In this document: positions 52,078 through 60,845 of the stretch, one piece after another
Layout: each line of letters begins with the position of its first letter
How positions within the stretch are numbered: position 1 is the stretch's first letter
Source: Fimbriimonadaceae bacterium
Lineage (GTDB): Bacteria > Armatimonadota > UBA10988
DNA: 64,000 bases
NCBI GenBank assembly: GCA_020850355.1
Contig: JADZEX010000010.1
Location: 62,001-126,000, forward strand
Direction: 5' to 3'
The notes under the pieces: model-generated
The model's database searches: none
The model's input: only the letters and a program-made list of their open reading frames with translations
Told to the model about the DNA's origin: nothing
Translations under genes and position numbers: made by a program

Positions 52078-53480
52078 GCGGTCTTGTCCTCTGTCTCTGG
52101 CGATGGCTGAGCATGGCTGAGGTAGGAGTCCACCTCGAAGTCTGAGACGCAATCCGAATCATCCAAACCGGGCAGGATACCGCGGACGACGCGGGCCCGA
52201 CTGCGGCGAGCCGGCGTCTGTCCCATGCCCACCACGGTCGTTTGCTCCATGAAGGCGAGCAACGGCCCTGGCCCCTGCACGGGCCCGGCGGCACGGGCGC
52301 CCGCCAGCACTACGGGTGAGTGGCTGCTCAGCAGGATCTGCCGCCAAGGTTGGCCCGGCAGATCCGGATCGTCGTCAGGCCAGGCCACGTGCACCGCGAG
52401 TAGCCCTACCAGGTCGCGCAGACGCGCTGGGTGAATCCCGTTCTCGGGCTCCTCGAAGCAGACCAGGGCTCCATACAACGGGTCGTGGAGCATCGCCAGG
52501 AGGGCGGTCACGCGCAGCGTGCCATCCGATGCCAAGGCCGCCGGGACCGGGCCTTCGTCGCGCATGCGAACGACCAGGCGGTACTCTCGCTGGTCCGGAT
52601 CTGGCAGTACATCGAGTCCTGTGACGCCCGGAATGAGTGCCGTCAGTTGGGCTTCCAGTGCCGGGAACGAGTTGCTCGCCGGCTCGACGTCCCGCAGTCG
52701 GTGCAGCACGGTCGGCAGATTGGCCCCATCGGGCTCGAGCGGCCCGGCTGCGAGCACCGAGCTGGATCGACGCAGGGCGCGCGGGTCAAAGTGCAAGAAG
52801 CGCCAAGACCGCAAGGTCTCCCGCAGTGCCAGAAGATGCGGGAAGTCGGGCGTGATCGCGCCAGATAGCACGGTGGCGTGGGTCGGGTAGACCGTGCGGC
52901 GGCGGCCCTGACTGCCGTCCTGGCTGATCTCGATGGCCGCCGGACGGTGGCGCGCCGCCGGCTCTGGAAGCGACGCCTCAGGCTGGTCCTGCTGCGGTTC
53001 CAGGAACGTCTTGCGGCGCTGATACAAGAGGTAGCGCTCCGGGACCGCGGTCGAGGGTGCCCAACGGTCATCGCCCTTGCGCAGAGTCACCGCCCGTTCG
53101 TGCGAGACCACCAGCCGCGGCCCGGTCGCCGTCTGAATCCGGCGCACCTCAACCTCGTAGCGCACCCGGGTCCGATTCAGCACACACGCGGCCCCGGCGG
53201 AGTCGGTGACGGTCCGGGGCAACAGCACTTCGACAGCGAAGCGCACCCCGGCCTCCTCGGCATCGCGGAGCGCAGAGTCGAACAGGCCGAAGGGACCACC
53301 GCGGACCGCCGAGAACGCCTCATTCAGCGGCTGGGTGGCCAGCAAAGAGAGCAGGTGGAGGGCATCGAACAGATTCGACTTGCCGGCAGCGTTCTGCCCG
53401 ACCAGGATCGTGAACGGCAGCAAATCCAGGCTGAACCCCTGGAACGACTTGAACCCGTCGATCTCGATCCGCGTCAGCAT
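52074..53480 (-). CDS. AAA ATPase of the SMC/OLD type
   Basis: A 468-residue ATPase with ABC-like motifs split by a long insertion. Walker A is GQNAAGKS (28-35) in FTILVGQNAAGKSNLFDALHLLSLLATQPL. The signature-like ALASDGTLRVTALLAML, Walker B ALVCFEEPENGIHP and the H-loop LLSSHSPVVL follow in the usual order. The middle part (about 100-300) is a family-specific insertion rather than coiled coil. Such AAA_21 proteins sense or act on nucleic acid and drive partner nucleases. The ATG at 53480 is preferred over a GTG at 53519 because it begins the conserved LTRIEIDGFKSF strand after GGAGG. Palindromes sit directly upstream. It shares an ATGA overlap with the TOPRIM gene. Confidence 0.85.
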   Translation of the reverse strand: MLTRIEIDGFKSFQGFSLDLLPFTILVGQNAAGKSNLFDALHLLSLLATQPLNEAFSAVRGGPFGLFDSALRDAEEAGVRFAVEVLLPRTVTDSAGAACVLNRTRVRYEVEVRRIQTATGPRLVVSHERAVTLRKGDDRWAPSTAVPERYLLYQRRKTFLEPQQDQPEASLPEPAARHRPAAIEISQDGSQGRRRTVYPTHATVLSGAITPDFPHLLALRETLRSWRFLHFDPRALRRSSSVLAAGPLEPDGANLPTVLHRLRDVEPASNSFPALEAQLTALIPGVTGLDVLPDPDQREYRLVVRMRDEGPVPAALASDGTLRVTALLAMLHDPLYGALVCFEEPENGIHPARLRDLVGLLAVHVAWPDDDPDLPGQPWRQILLSSHSPVVLAGARAAGPVQGPGPLLAFMEQTTVVGMGQTPARRSRARVVRGILPGLDDSDCVSDFEVDSYLSHAQPSPETEDKTA

Positions 53481-53482
53481 CG

Positions 53483-53516
53483 GGCGGTACCGCCTCCGGT
53501 GAGTGCCCTGTTCACC
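53483..53516 (-). promoter_or_regulatory. two palindromes upstream of the ATPase/TOPRIM module
   Basis: GGCGGTACCGCC (53483-53494) is a perfect 12-bp palindrome just before the ATPase ATG and overlaps its ribosome site. GGTGA-N9-TCACC (53498-53516) is a second inverted repeat 3 bp further upstream. Either could be an operator controlling the module. Confidence 0.35.
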
Positions 53517-53546
53517 CACCTACCGCCAGCACCTCCGCCGTCTGCC

Positions 53547-56500
53547 CTACCGCACCGTGAAGCTGGCCTTCGCCTGCGCGCCGCCGATCAGCTCGGTGAC
53601 GGTGACCGTCCAGCGGCCCGGCAGGTCGTTCGTCGCCAGGGTCAACGGCTGGCTCCAGGTGCCGTCGCGCAGGGCGTAGTAGCCTTCCCACTCCGCCGGC
53701 CGATTCTGCGGGTCGCGGAGCTCCACGCGCAGCGGCACGACCGCCGCCAGGGGCTGGCCGGCGAGCTGCATCTTGACCGTCACGGTGACCTTGCCGCCGC
53801 GTTCGGCATTGCCCGCCGCCACGGTCGGCAGGGGCAGGCGCTGGTCAAGCAAGACGTAAAGACGTCCCTCGCCGGGGCCCAGTTTGGTAGTGAAGCTGAC
53901 CCCGCCGGGGACGGTCTTGGTGGCGACCACCTGCCGCGCCAGGGCGTCGTAGACCACCGCGCGCGGCCGGCGGACCGTGATCGTGGCGGAGCTCGGCAGA
54001 CCCTCTTCCATCACCCGGCCATGGTGCCCGACGTACTTGCCGAAGCGGCGCTGGTCGTTGATCACGAAGAGGTAGTCGGCCTGCCCGGCGCGGCGGCGAC
54101 GGCAGACGACGTCGGGATTGTCGCTCTCCAGATAGCGCGTGAAGACCGTGTCGAGCTCCGTCCGCAGCCCGGCGGCGAGCTTCTGCAGCGCCGTCTTGTC
54201 GACGTCGGCCTGTTTGGTGCGGGTGTAGGTGGGCAGCAGCATGTCCGGCACGATGGCCGGGCAGAGGTTGCGGTCTCCGATCACCAGCCCGCCGCGGTTC
54301 TGGAAGGCGACGATCCGGTCGACCACGCTCCGCGGCAGCACGTCGCAGTTCGGCAGCAGCAGGACCTGGTAGGCGTCGAGTCCGTCGCGCAGCAGGTGCT
54401 CTTCGTAGACCACCTTCGGCTGGAGCTGCGCCCATTGCGCGATCAGGTGGACGTCGGCTTCCCAGCCCTCGCCCCAACCGTAGCCGCCGCGGCCGGCGAG
54501 CATTTGGCTGGTGAAGCTCTCCAGCAGGGCGACGTTCTGCGGCCCGTCCGGAATCTGGCGCAGCGCCGGGCCGTAGGGCCGCACCACCTCGCGGGTCAAC
54601 TGCGCCAGGACCTCCTTGGTCTCGAGGTTGGTGCAGCGGTAGGCGCCGTGCGTGCCGTCGGGCGACAGCGACGCCCAGCCATGGTACATGATGCCTTCGA
54701 TCGGCCGCGCCAGCTTGCACCAGAGGGCCTCGCGGAGGTGGTCGGGCGCGATGGTGATGAACTGCGCGTCGGGCTGCTCGCGCTCCCAGGACGCTCGGTC
54801 GGCCTCGTTCTCGGGCAGTTTCGGGGCAGTGCCCGAACGGTACCAGATGGCCTGCGTCATCTTCATCGCCCGCCGCCGTCCACCGTCGGCCATCGCAATC
54901 ACCTGATCGCAGGTCAGGCCCAGCTTCAGCGGGTCGGGGTAGCTGTAGGTCCAGGTCGACGCGATGTCGCAGTTGCCGCCGCTGCCCCAGATCGACGGCA
55001 CCCGGGTGACCGGATCGTACCAGGTGTAGAATCCCGGCCGCACGTTGCGCTGCAACCCCTCATGGGTCGCGGTGTGGAGCGGATTCCAGCCGTCGCCGGA
55101 CTTCCAGAACCAGCGGTAGAAGGTCAGCAGCGGGTGGTTGTCGGGGACCACGCGGTTGGCTGGGAAGCCCGGCAGGCTGGTGTACCGGACGCCCCACTTG
55201 GTGACCGCCTGCGCCGGGATGTCGGCCCCGGTCGCCGCGCGGCAGGCGGCGGCATCGTGCTCGTGGAAGCAGAGCGCGGTGTGGTCGCGCATCTCACTGT
55301 GGATCAGGCAGCCGCGGAACGCCGGATGGTCGCCGTAGTCGGCCCCCAGCGCCCGGCCGGTGTTGCGGCTCAGCGCCACCACCGCGGGGAACAGCGCACA
55401 GACCGCGGGCGGCTCGACCGGCTTGCCATCGCGCTCGACGCGGCGGAACTGGGCCAGCAGCTCCGGCGTGCGCTCAATGTGCAGCGGTTCGTGGATGTAT
55501 CCCACGCCGCCCATTCCGGCGCGCAGCAGGTCATCCAAGGCGGCCCGCTTGGTGGCCACATCGTCCGGGCTGGATGAAGCTGCCTTCTCGCCATCGCGCC
55601 AGACTCGGGCGTAGTCGGCATGCGTGCTGATCTGGTCGGTAAAGCCGATCCGTTGCGCCTCCTTGATGGATGGGTCGGCGCCCCACAAGATCACTGGCAT
55701 GAAGTCCGGCTGCCGCGGCATCACGGCCACCGGGACGGTCAACTCGACGCGTTTCGCGCCGACCGCGCTGGCGCCGACCGCGACCACCTGCAACGGGTAG
55801 TCGCCCGGCCGGAGCGTCGTGTCGACCGGCAACTCGCCCTGCCACGGCGTGCCCGGGCTGAGCGTGGGCAGGCTGGCCAACTGTTTGCTGCTGCCGCCCT
55901 GGGTCGCGGTGACCCGCACTTCACGCAGCGGCACGCTGAGGTCGCTGACGAGGGTCAGCAGGACTTTGGCCCCGGGCTCGAAGCGCTGGAAGACCCGCCG
56001 GCCGCGGTCGGCCGTGAGGTCGACGCTGCCTTCGAAGGCCGGTGGGATGCCGGCCGAGAGGCGCACTTGACCCAACCGGCCGGGGGCTCCCTGGTACGAG
56101 CTGCCGACGCGGTCGCCAATCACCAGGGGGTGCTTCCCGTCGGCCACTGCGCCGCGGCCCTCGGCCTGGCGGCGGCCGGCCGGCTGACCGTTGAGGTAGA
56201 ACCGACCGATCCCCGATCCGTTGTAGGTGAAGGCGAAGTGGATCCACTCGCCGGGCACCAGCTTGAAGAGCTGCGAGGTGTACATCTCGGAGGAGTTGCC
56301 GAAGCCGAGGTGCGCCGCCAACTGCTGCTGCTCGCCGCTGCGCCGCAGGAACAGACAGTAGTCCTGATGGGCGTCGGGCAGGTCGCGGTCGTAGTTGATG
56401 TACTTCTTGTCGACCAGCATATAGCTGGCGGTGGCCAGCGCGGCCGGATCGGGCCGGAACCAGAGCTCGAGGCAGAACGCGCCGCTCGGCGTGAGGTCCG

Positions 56501-56795
56501 CCGCGTCCGGAGTCACCGCCCCGCCGGGCTTCTCAGCCGCCTCGACCGTGGCGACGGCCTGGAGCGCTCCGAGGCCGGGCAACGGTCCCGCGGCGACCAC
56601 CTTGGTGAGGTCGCCGCGGATGGTCAGGTCGTGCTTGCGGCCCGAGTTGTCACGGAGTTCGGCGCCGGGCTTGAACTGGTAGAGCGCCAGCACCTGCGGC
56701 CCGCTGGCCGCCTCGCCCTCGTATGGCTGCCGCCAGGCTTCCTGAGCGGCCAACGGCAGGGCCAAGAGGCCCAGCAGCATCCCGGCTCGACGCAT
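53547..56795 (-). CDS. secreted LamG-domain beta-galactosidase-like protein
   Basis: A 1,082-residue protein with a signal peptide (MRRAGMLLGLLALPLAAQ). A LamG/concanavalin-like domain follows (about 70-250: GAFCLELWFRPDPAALATASYMLVDKKYINYDRDLPDAHQDYCLFL). The middle resembles a TIM-barrel sugar hydrolase (FMPVILWGADPSIKEAQRIGFTDQISTHADYARVWRDGE, GVGYIHEPLHIERT) and then a trimerisation/glutamine-amidotransferase-like domain (VLLLPNCDVLPRSVVDRIVAFQNRGGLVIGDRNL). A beta-rich C-terminus follows. No catalytic residues are certain. The ATG at 56795 follows GAGGAGA. It lies 11 bp downstream of the HEAT-repeat gene, so the two are co-transcribed. Confidence 0.78.
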   Translation of the reverse strand: MRRAGMLLGLLALPLAAQEAWRQPYEGEAASGPQVLALYQFKPGAELRDNSGRKHDLTIRGDLTKVVAAGPLPGLGALQAVATVEAAEKPGGAVTPDAADLTPSGAFCLELWFRPDPAALATASYMLVDKKYINYDRDLPDAHQDYCLFLRRSGEQQQLAAHLGFGNSSEMYTSQLFKLVPGEWIHFAFTYNGSGIGRFYLNGQPAGRRQAEGRGAVADGKHPLVIGDRVGSSYQGAPGRLGQVRLSAGIPPAFEGSVDLTADRGRRVFQRFEPGAKVLLTLVSDLSVPLREVRVTATQGGSSKQLASLPTLSPGTPWQGELPVDTTLRPGDYPLQVVAVGASAVGAKRVELTVPVAVMPRQPDFMPVILWGADPSIKEAQRIGFTDQISTHADYARVWRDGEKAASSSPDDVATKRAALDDLLRAGMGGVGYIHEPLHIERTPELLAQFRRVERDGKPVEPPAVCALFPAVVALSRNTGRALGADYGDHPAFRGCLIHSEMRDHTALCFHEHDAAACRAATGADIPAQAVTKWGVRYTSLPGFPANRVVPDNHPLLTFYRWFWKSGDGWNPLHTATHEGLQRNVRPGFYTWYDPVTRVPSIWGSGGNCDIASTWTYSYPDPLKLGLTCDQVIAMADGGRRRAMKMTQAIWYRSGTAPKLPENEADRASWEREQPDAQFITIAPDHLREALWCKLARPIEGIMYHGWASLSPDGTHGAYRCTNLETKEVLAQLTREVVRPYGPALRQIPDGPQNVALLESFTSQMLAGRGGYGWGEGWEADVHLIAQWAQLQPKVVYEEHLLRDGLDAYQVLLLPNCDVLPRSVVDRIVAFQNRGGLVIGDRNLCPAIVPDMLLPTYTRTKQADVDKTALQKLAAGLRTELDTVFTRYLESDNPDVVCRRRRAGQADYLFVINDQRRFGKYVGHHGRVMEEGLPSSATITVRRPRAVVYDALARQVVATKTVPGGVSFTTKLGPGEGRLYVLLDQRLPLPTVAAGNAERGGKVTVTVKMQLAGQPLAAVVPLRVELRDPQNRPAEWEGYYALRDGTWSQPLTLATNDLPGRWTVTVTELIGGAQAKASFTVR

Positions 56796-56806
56796 CGCAG
56801 GTCTCC

Positions 56807-57811
56807 TCAGCGGAGGGCCAGGCACTCGATCTGGACGGGCTTCCAGATGCCGCCGGCGAACTTGGTGTTGAGCACGCGGACCGTGATTTGGTTGTCCTGC
56901 CCCCAGCGCAGGGCGCCGCTGACATCCAGCGCAAAGGGCTTGTCCCAGCCCAGCGGCCCGATGTCATGCTGGCCGACGTACTCGCCGTTGATCCAGACCC
57001 AGGCCGACTCGTCGACCGCCTGGAACGACAGCTCCGCCGCCTGATGCTCCGGCCGCGCCGGCAGCGTCAGGTTGCGGCGGTACCAGGCCACACCTTCGTA
57101 CTCGTACCCGGCCTGCTGCCAGTACTGCCCGGCGACGATTGGCTTCCAGTCCGCCGTCGGCAGCGCCGGGGCGAACCAGTTCTGCTCGTGCCCGGTCTCG
57201 GTCGGATCGAGCCGGAACCACCAGCCCTCGGGCGGCACCGCGACGGTCGCGGTCACCTTTACCCGCGTCAGGACGTCCTTGATGTCGGGCCGTTGCCGGA
57301 ACAGCAGGCTCTCTTTGTGGAACGGCCAGAGCGCCTCCTGAGCGGGGCGGCGAACCTCCAACGAGGCGTCCTGCTTGGCCTGCTGTAGCAGCTTCAGCAC
57401 CGCTTCCGTGCGCGGCTGCCAGGCGGCCAGGGCGCTCACCACCGACAGCCGGAGCAGCTCGTCGGGGTCCTGCAGAACCTCGGCCGCGACCGCCAGCGCC
57501 GCGGTATCCGCCGACGCCAGCAACGCGCCGACCGCGATCCGCCGGACCAGCGCATCGGAGTTGCCGAGCGCCGCGCGGAGCGCCGGCCGGCCGGGTTCAC
57601 CGAGGCCGCTGAGCACCCGCGCGGCGGCCCGCCGGACCAGGTTGTTGGGATCGGCCAGGGCCTGCTGCAAGGCCGGCACGGCCGCCGCGCCCTTGGTCCG
57701 CAGGGCCAACACCGCCTGCCGGCGGGCAGCCGCATCCGGCGGGGCGGGCGCCGCCGTCAGGCCGCCTGCCACCACCAACACCGCCAGTCCGATCACGCGC
57801 CACGCTGGCAT
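56807..57811 (-). CDS. secreted HEAT-repeat and GH2-like sugar-binding protein
   Basis: A 334-residue protein with a signal peptide (WRVIGLAVLVVAGGLTAAPAPP). Residues about 40-160 are HEAT-like alpha repeats (AVPALQQALADPNNLVRRAAARVLSGLG, RPALRAALGNSDALVRRIAVGALLAS). The second half is a GH2-type jelly roll (WYRRNLTLPARPEHQAAELSFQAVDESAWVWINGEYVGQHDIGPLGW...FALDVSGAL) that lacks the catalytic barrel. It is therefore probably a binding or adaptor protein rather than an enzyme. The ATG at 57811 follows GGGAG. It is followed after 11 bp by the LamG protein gene and preceded by a pseudopilin gene 112 bp upstream. Confidence 0.8.
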   Translation of the reverse strand: MPAWRVIGLAVLVVAGGLTAAPAPPDAAARRQAVLALRTKGAAAVPALQQALADPNNLVRRAAARVLSGLGEPGRPALRAALGNSDALVRRIAVGALLASADTAALAVAAEVLQDPDELLRLSVVSALAAWQPRTEAVLKLLQQAKQDASLEVRRPAQEALWPFHKESLLFRQRPDIKDVLTRVKVTATVAVPPEGWWFRLDPTETGHEQNWFAPALPTADWKPIVAGQYWQQAGYEYEGVAWYRRNLTLPARPEHQAAELSFQAVDESAWVWINGEYVGQHDIGPLGWDKPFALDVSGALRWGQDNQITVRVLNTKFAGGIWKPVQIECLALR

Positions 57812-57923
57812 TGCGCTCTCCCGGCACCACTGGCTACACCGCCGCGCCCGCGACTCCTGCCAGCGCCGCGCCGCGACCGGTCGGGCCGACCGGCCGCGGC
57901 ACGATCCACTGGTCACCACGGGC

Positions 57924-58580
57924 CTACTGGATCTTCCACCACTTCGCCTGCAGCAGCTCGGTCTGCTTGATCCACTTGGCGTGCCCGTCGGCGAAGACGT
58001 TGTTGCAGCCCTCGTTATGGACCCCGCCGCGCGGGTCGCCGTAGTCCCTGACCAGGTTGGCGGTGATGGCGGCGTCACCGGAGCCGTAGACCTGAATCCA
58101 GTAGATGTCCCAGGCCCGCGTCGCCGGCCTCGTGGCGAACCAGCTCGCGTACGCCACCAGCGCACCTTCGGTGATGTAGACCACCTCGGCGGGACTCAAC
58201 AGCCGGGCCTCGTGCAGCGCTGGCGTCGGCGGATAGGCCGGGAACTGCCAGGCGTTGAAGCTGTAGCCCAGCTCCCAGCCGCTATTGGACGGGCAGATGA
58301 ACATCTGCGTGTTCTTGCAGTAAGGCGCCAGATTCTCGAACCAGCGGGGCAGGTAGGTCGGGGCTCCCATGCTGGAGTAGCAGTAGTTGCCGTCGTAGTC
58401 GCTCTTGTACTGCTCGACCGCCAGCCCGATCTGCTTGCAGTTGCTGAGGCAACTGGTCTGCCGCGCCTTCTCGCGCGCCTTGGCGAAGACCGGGAACAGA
58501 ATCGCCGCCAGAATGGCGATGATGGCAATCACGACCAACAGCTCGATCAGCGTGAAGGCCGCGCGCCTTGCTCGTAACAT
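57924..58580 (-). CDS. DUF1559 prepilin-like protein
   Basis: A 218-residue protein with a type II secretion/type IV pilin-like N-terminus ([48 protein letters not shown]). Prepilin peptidase would cut after Ala8, one residue before the FTLIE helix. The C-terminus has the H-X9-DG element ([18 protein letters not shown]), typical of DUF1559 pseudopilins that are very abundant in Planctomycetota and Armatimonadota. Function is unproven; they are thought to be surface or secretion-linked structural proteins. The ATG at 58580 follows GGAGGAG. It is the first of a cluster with the HEAT and LamG secreted proteins. Confidence 0.9.
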   Translation of the reverse strand: MLRARRAAFTLIELLVVIAIIAILAAILFPVFAKAREKARQTSCLSNCKQIGLAVEQYKSDYDGNYCYSSMGAPTYLPRWFENLAPYCKNTQMFICPSNSGWELGYSFNAWQFPAYPPTPALHEARLLSPAEVVYITEGALVAYASWFATRPATRAWDIYWIQVYGSGDAAITANLVRDYGDPRGGVHNEGCNNVFADGHAKWIKQTELLQAKWWKIQ

Positions 58581-58726
58581 GCTCGACTCCTCCGGCCGCC
58601 GCTCCCTCGAGACGGGAGCGAAGGGTCCACTGGACCCCGGTGTCGGCCATTGGATCAGTATCGCTGCCGCGGGTGCGTCGCGTCAAGCCGCGACGAGGAA
58701 GTTCATCGGCCGGCAACCGGGCCGTC

Positions 58727-59608
58727 TCAAAGGGCACCCAAATCGGCCAGCAGGGCCCGGCAGTAGGCCAGGTCTTGTTGGGCGAACCACTCCCGGTCGC
58801 CATCGCGCGGGGCTTCCAGGACCAGTGGTCCGTCGTAACCGCTGGCGAACAGCTCGCGGAGGAAGGCCCGCGTGTTGATCTCGCCGTCGGCCAGGCCGCA
58901 GCGCACCCGCAGCGGCGGGCTGCCGGCTGGGCCGGCGACGGTCAGGACGTTCTTGAGGTGGACCAGGTAGAGCCGCTGCCCGCACTGCGCGATGGTCTCG
59001 CTGGCGGACGGGTGGCGCGGGAAGTGGTGGATGTTGGCGTAGTCCAGGTTGACCCCGACGGCCGGGCTGCCGATCTGCTCGCAGAGCGCGCAGGCTGGTT
59101 CGGCGAGGTCGTGCAGGTAGTTCATGTGGGTCTCGAAAGCCAGCCGCAGCCCGAGCTCCGTGGCGACTGCCGCGAGGTGCTGGTACCCGGCGACCGCCTG
59201 CTCCCAGTGCGCGGCGCTGGCGCAGGCCGAGCCGTGCTGCTCCCAGGCGCCGGGTGGTGCCTGCGGGTTGGTCAGCCCGCCGCTGAAGGCGTTCAGCACG
59301 GTCAACGGCAGGCGGGCCGCGGCGGCGCGCAGGAACTGCTCGTAGAGCTCGACCTCGCGCTGTCGGTCGGCGTCCGCCGGCAGCATCAGGTTGGGGCCTG
59401 GCGCGCCGAACAGGACGACCTCCAGGCCGGTCTCGCGGACCCCGGCGGCGACGGCCTCGAGGTACTCGGTGGGGTCCTCGGTGATCCCGTAGCGGCGCTG
59501 CCGGAACTCGATCCCGGCATAGCCCCAGCGCTGCGCCAGGCGGCACATCGCGGCCACGCTCTGACCTTGCTCGACGTAGTTGCAGTGCAGTACCAGCGGA
59601 CCAGCCAT
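58727..59608 (-). CDS. xylose-isomerase-like TIM-barrel sugar epimerase
   Basis: A 293-residue AP-endonuclease-2-type barrel. Visible strands include GYAGIEFRQRRYGI, LEVVLFGAPGPNLM, LRLAFETHMNYLHDL (metal ligand Glu), AVGVNLDYANIHHF (Asp and His), LYLVHLKNVLTVAG and DGPLVLEAPRDGD (Glu). It has no signal peptide and should act on sugars or cyclitols in the cytoplasm. Its ATG at 59608 lies 1 bp after the stop of the regulator gene (TGACATG) and follows GGAG, so translational coupling is likely and the regulator probably controls it. Confidence 0.88.
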   Translation of the reverse strand: MAGPLVLHCNYVEQGQSVAAMCRLAQRWGYAGIEFRQRRYGITEDPTEYLEAVAAGVRETGLEVVLFGAPGPNLMLPADADRQREVELYEQFLRAAAARLPLTVLNAFSGGLTNPQAPPGAWEQHGSACASAAHWEQAVAGYQHLAAVATELGLRLAFETHMNYLHDLAEPACALCEQIGSPAVGVNLDYANIHHFPRHPSASETIAQCGQRLYLVHLKNVLTVAGPAGSPPLRVRCGLADGEINTRAFLRELFASGYDGPLVLEAPRDGDREWFAQQDLAYCRALLADLGAL

Positions 59609-59609
59609 G

Positions 59610-60722
59610 TCAGCTCCAGGCGCCCCCGGCCGCGACCGGCCGCGGGGCAGGGATCAGCGGCCCGGCGCTGCGCCGGATGCGCAACGGGGCCGGCACCAGA
59701 CGATCGACCGGCGGGCGCCAGCCGTGGCGGCAGCGCTCGACCACCAGCTCCACGGCCAGGGCGCCAAGCTCCTCGACCGGTTCGGCGAAGGTGGTCAGCA
59801 GCGGGTCACCGGTGGGCGAGGCCGAGAGGTCGTCGTAACCGACCACGCTGAGGTCGCGGCCGGGGGTCAGGCCGGCCTCCCAGATCGCCTGCAGGGCCCC
59901 TTCGGCGTAGCCGTCGCGGGCCGCTACCAGGGCCGTCGGCGGCTGCGGCAGGGCCAGCAGCCGTTGCGTGCCGAGGTACCCGGCCAGCAGCAACGGCCGG
60001 CCATCGCGTACCACCAGGGCGGGGTGGTACGCAATCCCCGCGGCGGCCAGGGTGGCGGCATAGCCGTCGTGCGAGGCATCGTAGAAGTAGCGCGCGGGCT
60101 CCTGGCCGATCCAGGCGATCCGCCGGTGGCCCAGGTTCAACAACAGCTCGGTGGCCGCCTGCGCCACCGCGGCGTGGTCGACCCGCGTGACCGCCAGGCT
60201 GCCCGTCAAGGGGCGCTCCAGGTTGGCCACGGCGACCGGCACCCGGCGCGCTTCGAGATCCAGGGCGGCGGCCATCTGGCGCTCGTCGCCCGCCTCCAGG
60301 AAGACTACCCCGTCGCCGGCCGCGGCCAGGGCGGTGGGGTCGAAGGTGGCCGGTTCCCACCGTCGGAGCTGCGCACCGTGCCGCTCGACAGCCGCCTGCA
60401 CGCCCCGTTGCAGCCCCCAGAACTCCCCGACGATCGGCGTGCCGGCCGCCGCCACCAGCAGCAACGTCAGGTGGTCGGCCGGCGCGCCGCCGCGAACCCG
60501 CGTGCCGCGCCGCGGCGCGCGTTCGATCAGGCCGTCGCGGTCGAGCAGCTCCAGCGCCCGCGCCATCGTGCGGCGGCTGACCCCGAGCTCGGCGGCGAGC
60601 TCGCGCTCACCGGGCAGGTAGCCGCCCACGGGGTAACGTCCGGCGCCTAACTGCCGGCGCAGCCGACTGGCGACCTGCTCGGGCAGACTGCTGCGCAGCG
60701 GCTCCGACTCGACTCCCGGCAC
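59610..60722 (-). CDS. GntR-type HTH fused to LacI-type sugar-binding domain
   Basis: A 370-residue transcription regulator. The first 75 residues form a GntR winged helix (SLPEQVASRLRRQLGAGRYPVGGYLPGERELAAELGVSRRTMARALELLDRDGLIERAPRRGTRV). The rest is a LacI/PBP1 ligand-binding domain (VVFLEAGDERQ, VAVANLERPL, VTRVDHAAVAQAATELLLNLGHRRIAWIG, PTALVAARDGYAEGALQAIWEAGLTPGRDLSVVGYDDL). It should respond to a sugar and bind an operator. A promoter and an inverted repeat at 60733-60798 lie before it, which suggests autoregulation. It is coupled to the TIM-barrel gene downstream and divergent from a DegT gene. Confidence 0.93.
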   Translation of the reverse strand: MPGVESEPLRSSLPEQVASRLRRQLGAGRYPVGGYLPGERELAAELGVSRRTMARALELLDRDGLIERAPRRGTRVRGGAPADHLTLLLVAAAGTPIVGEFWGLQRGVQAAVERHGAQLRRWEPATFDPTALAAAGDGVVFLEAGDERQMAAALDLEARRVPVAVANLERPLTGSLAVTRVDHAAVAQAATELLLNLGHRRIAWIGQEPARYFYDASHDGYAATLAAAGIAYHPALVVRDGRPLLLAGYLGTQRLLALPQPPTALVAARDGYAEGALQAIWEAGLTPGRDLSVVGYDDLSASPTGDPLLTTFAEPVEELGALAVELVVERCRHGWRPPVDRLVPAPLRIRRSAGPLIPAPRPVAAGGAWS

Positions 60723-60732
60723 ACCTCACCGC

Positions 60733-60792
60733 CTTGGCCAGTGGTCCCCCGACGAAACCAGCGCCAGGAGTATACCGCGACCGCTGGCCAAG
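60733..60792. promoter_or_regulatory. inverted repeat, likely operator of the GntR-LacI regulator
   Basis: CTTGGCCAGTGGTC (60733-60746) and GACCGCTGGCCAAG (60779-60792) are reverse complements at 13 of 14 positions, with centres 46 bp apart. Each contains the partly palindromic TTGGCCA. The distal arm lies in the spacer of the regulator promoter and the proximal arm lies between the predicted start site and the ATG, a classic layout for autorepression. Confidence 0.55.
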
Positions 60793-60798
60793 CCGCAA
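60769..60798 (-). promoter_or_regulatory. candidate regulator promoter (minus strand)
   Basis: On the minus strand TTGCGG (60798-60793), an 18-nt spacer and TATACT (60774-60769) resemble a sigma70 promoter with a strong -10. The start would be near 60762, giving a leader of about 40 nt to the regulator ATG at 60722. Confidence 0.5.
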
Positions 60799-60816
60799 GT
60801 CGGAACTGCAGAGCCG

Positions 60817-60845
60817 TTGTCGCGACGGTGGCGAGGTGCTACAGT
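60817..60845 (+). promoter_or_regulatory. candidate promoter, DegT gene
   Basis: TTGTCG (60817-60822), a 17-nt spacer and TACAGT (60840-60845) fit a sigma70-like promoter at four of six bases each. The start near 60852 would leave a leader of about 53 nt before the ATG at 60905. The 8-bp palindrome GTCGCGAC (60819-60826) overlaps the -35 element and could be a repressor site. Confidence 0.4.
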
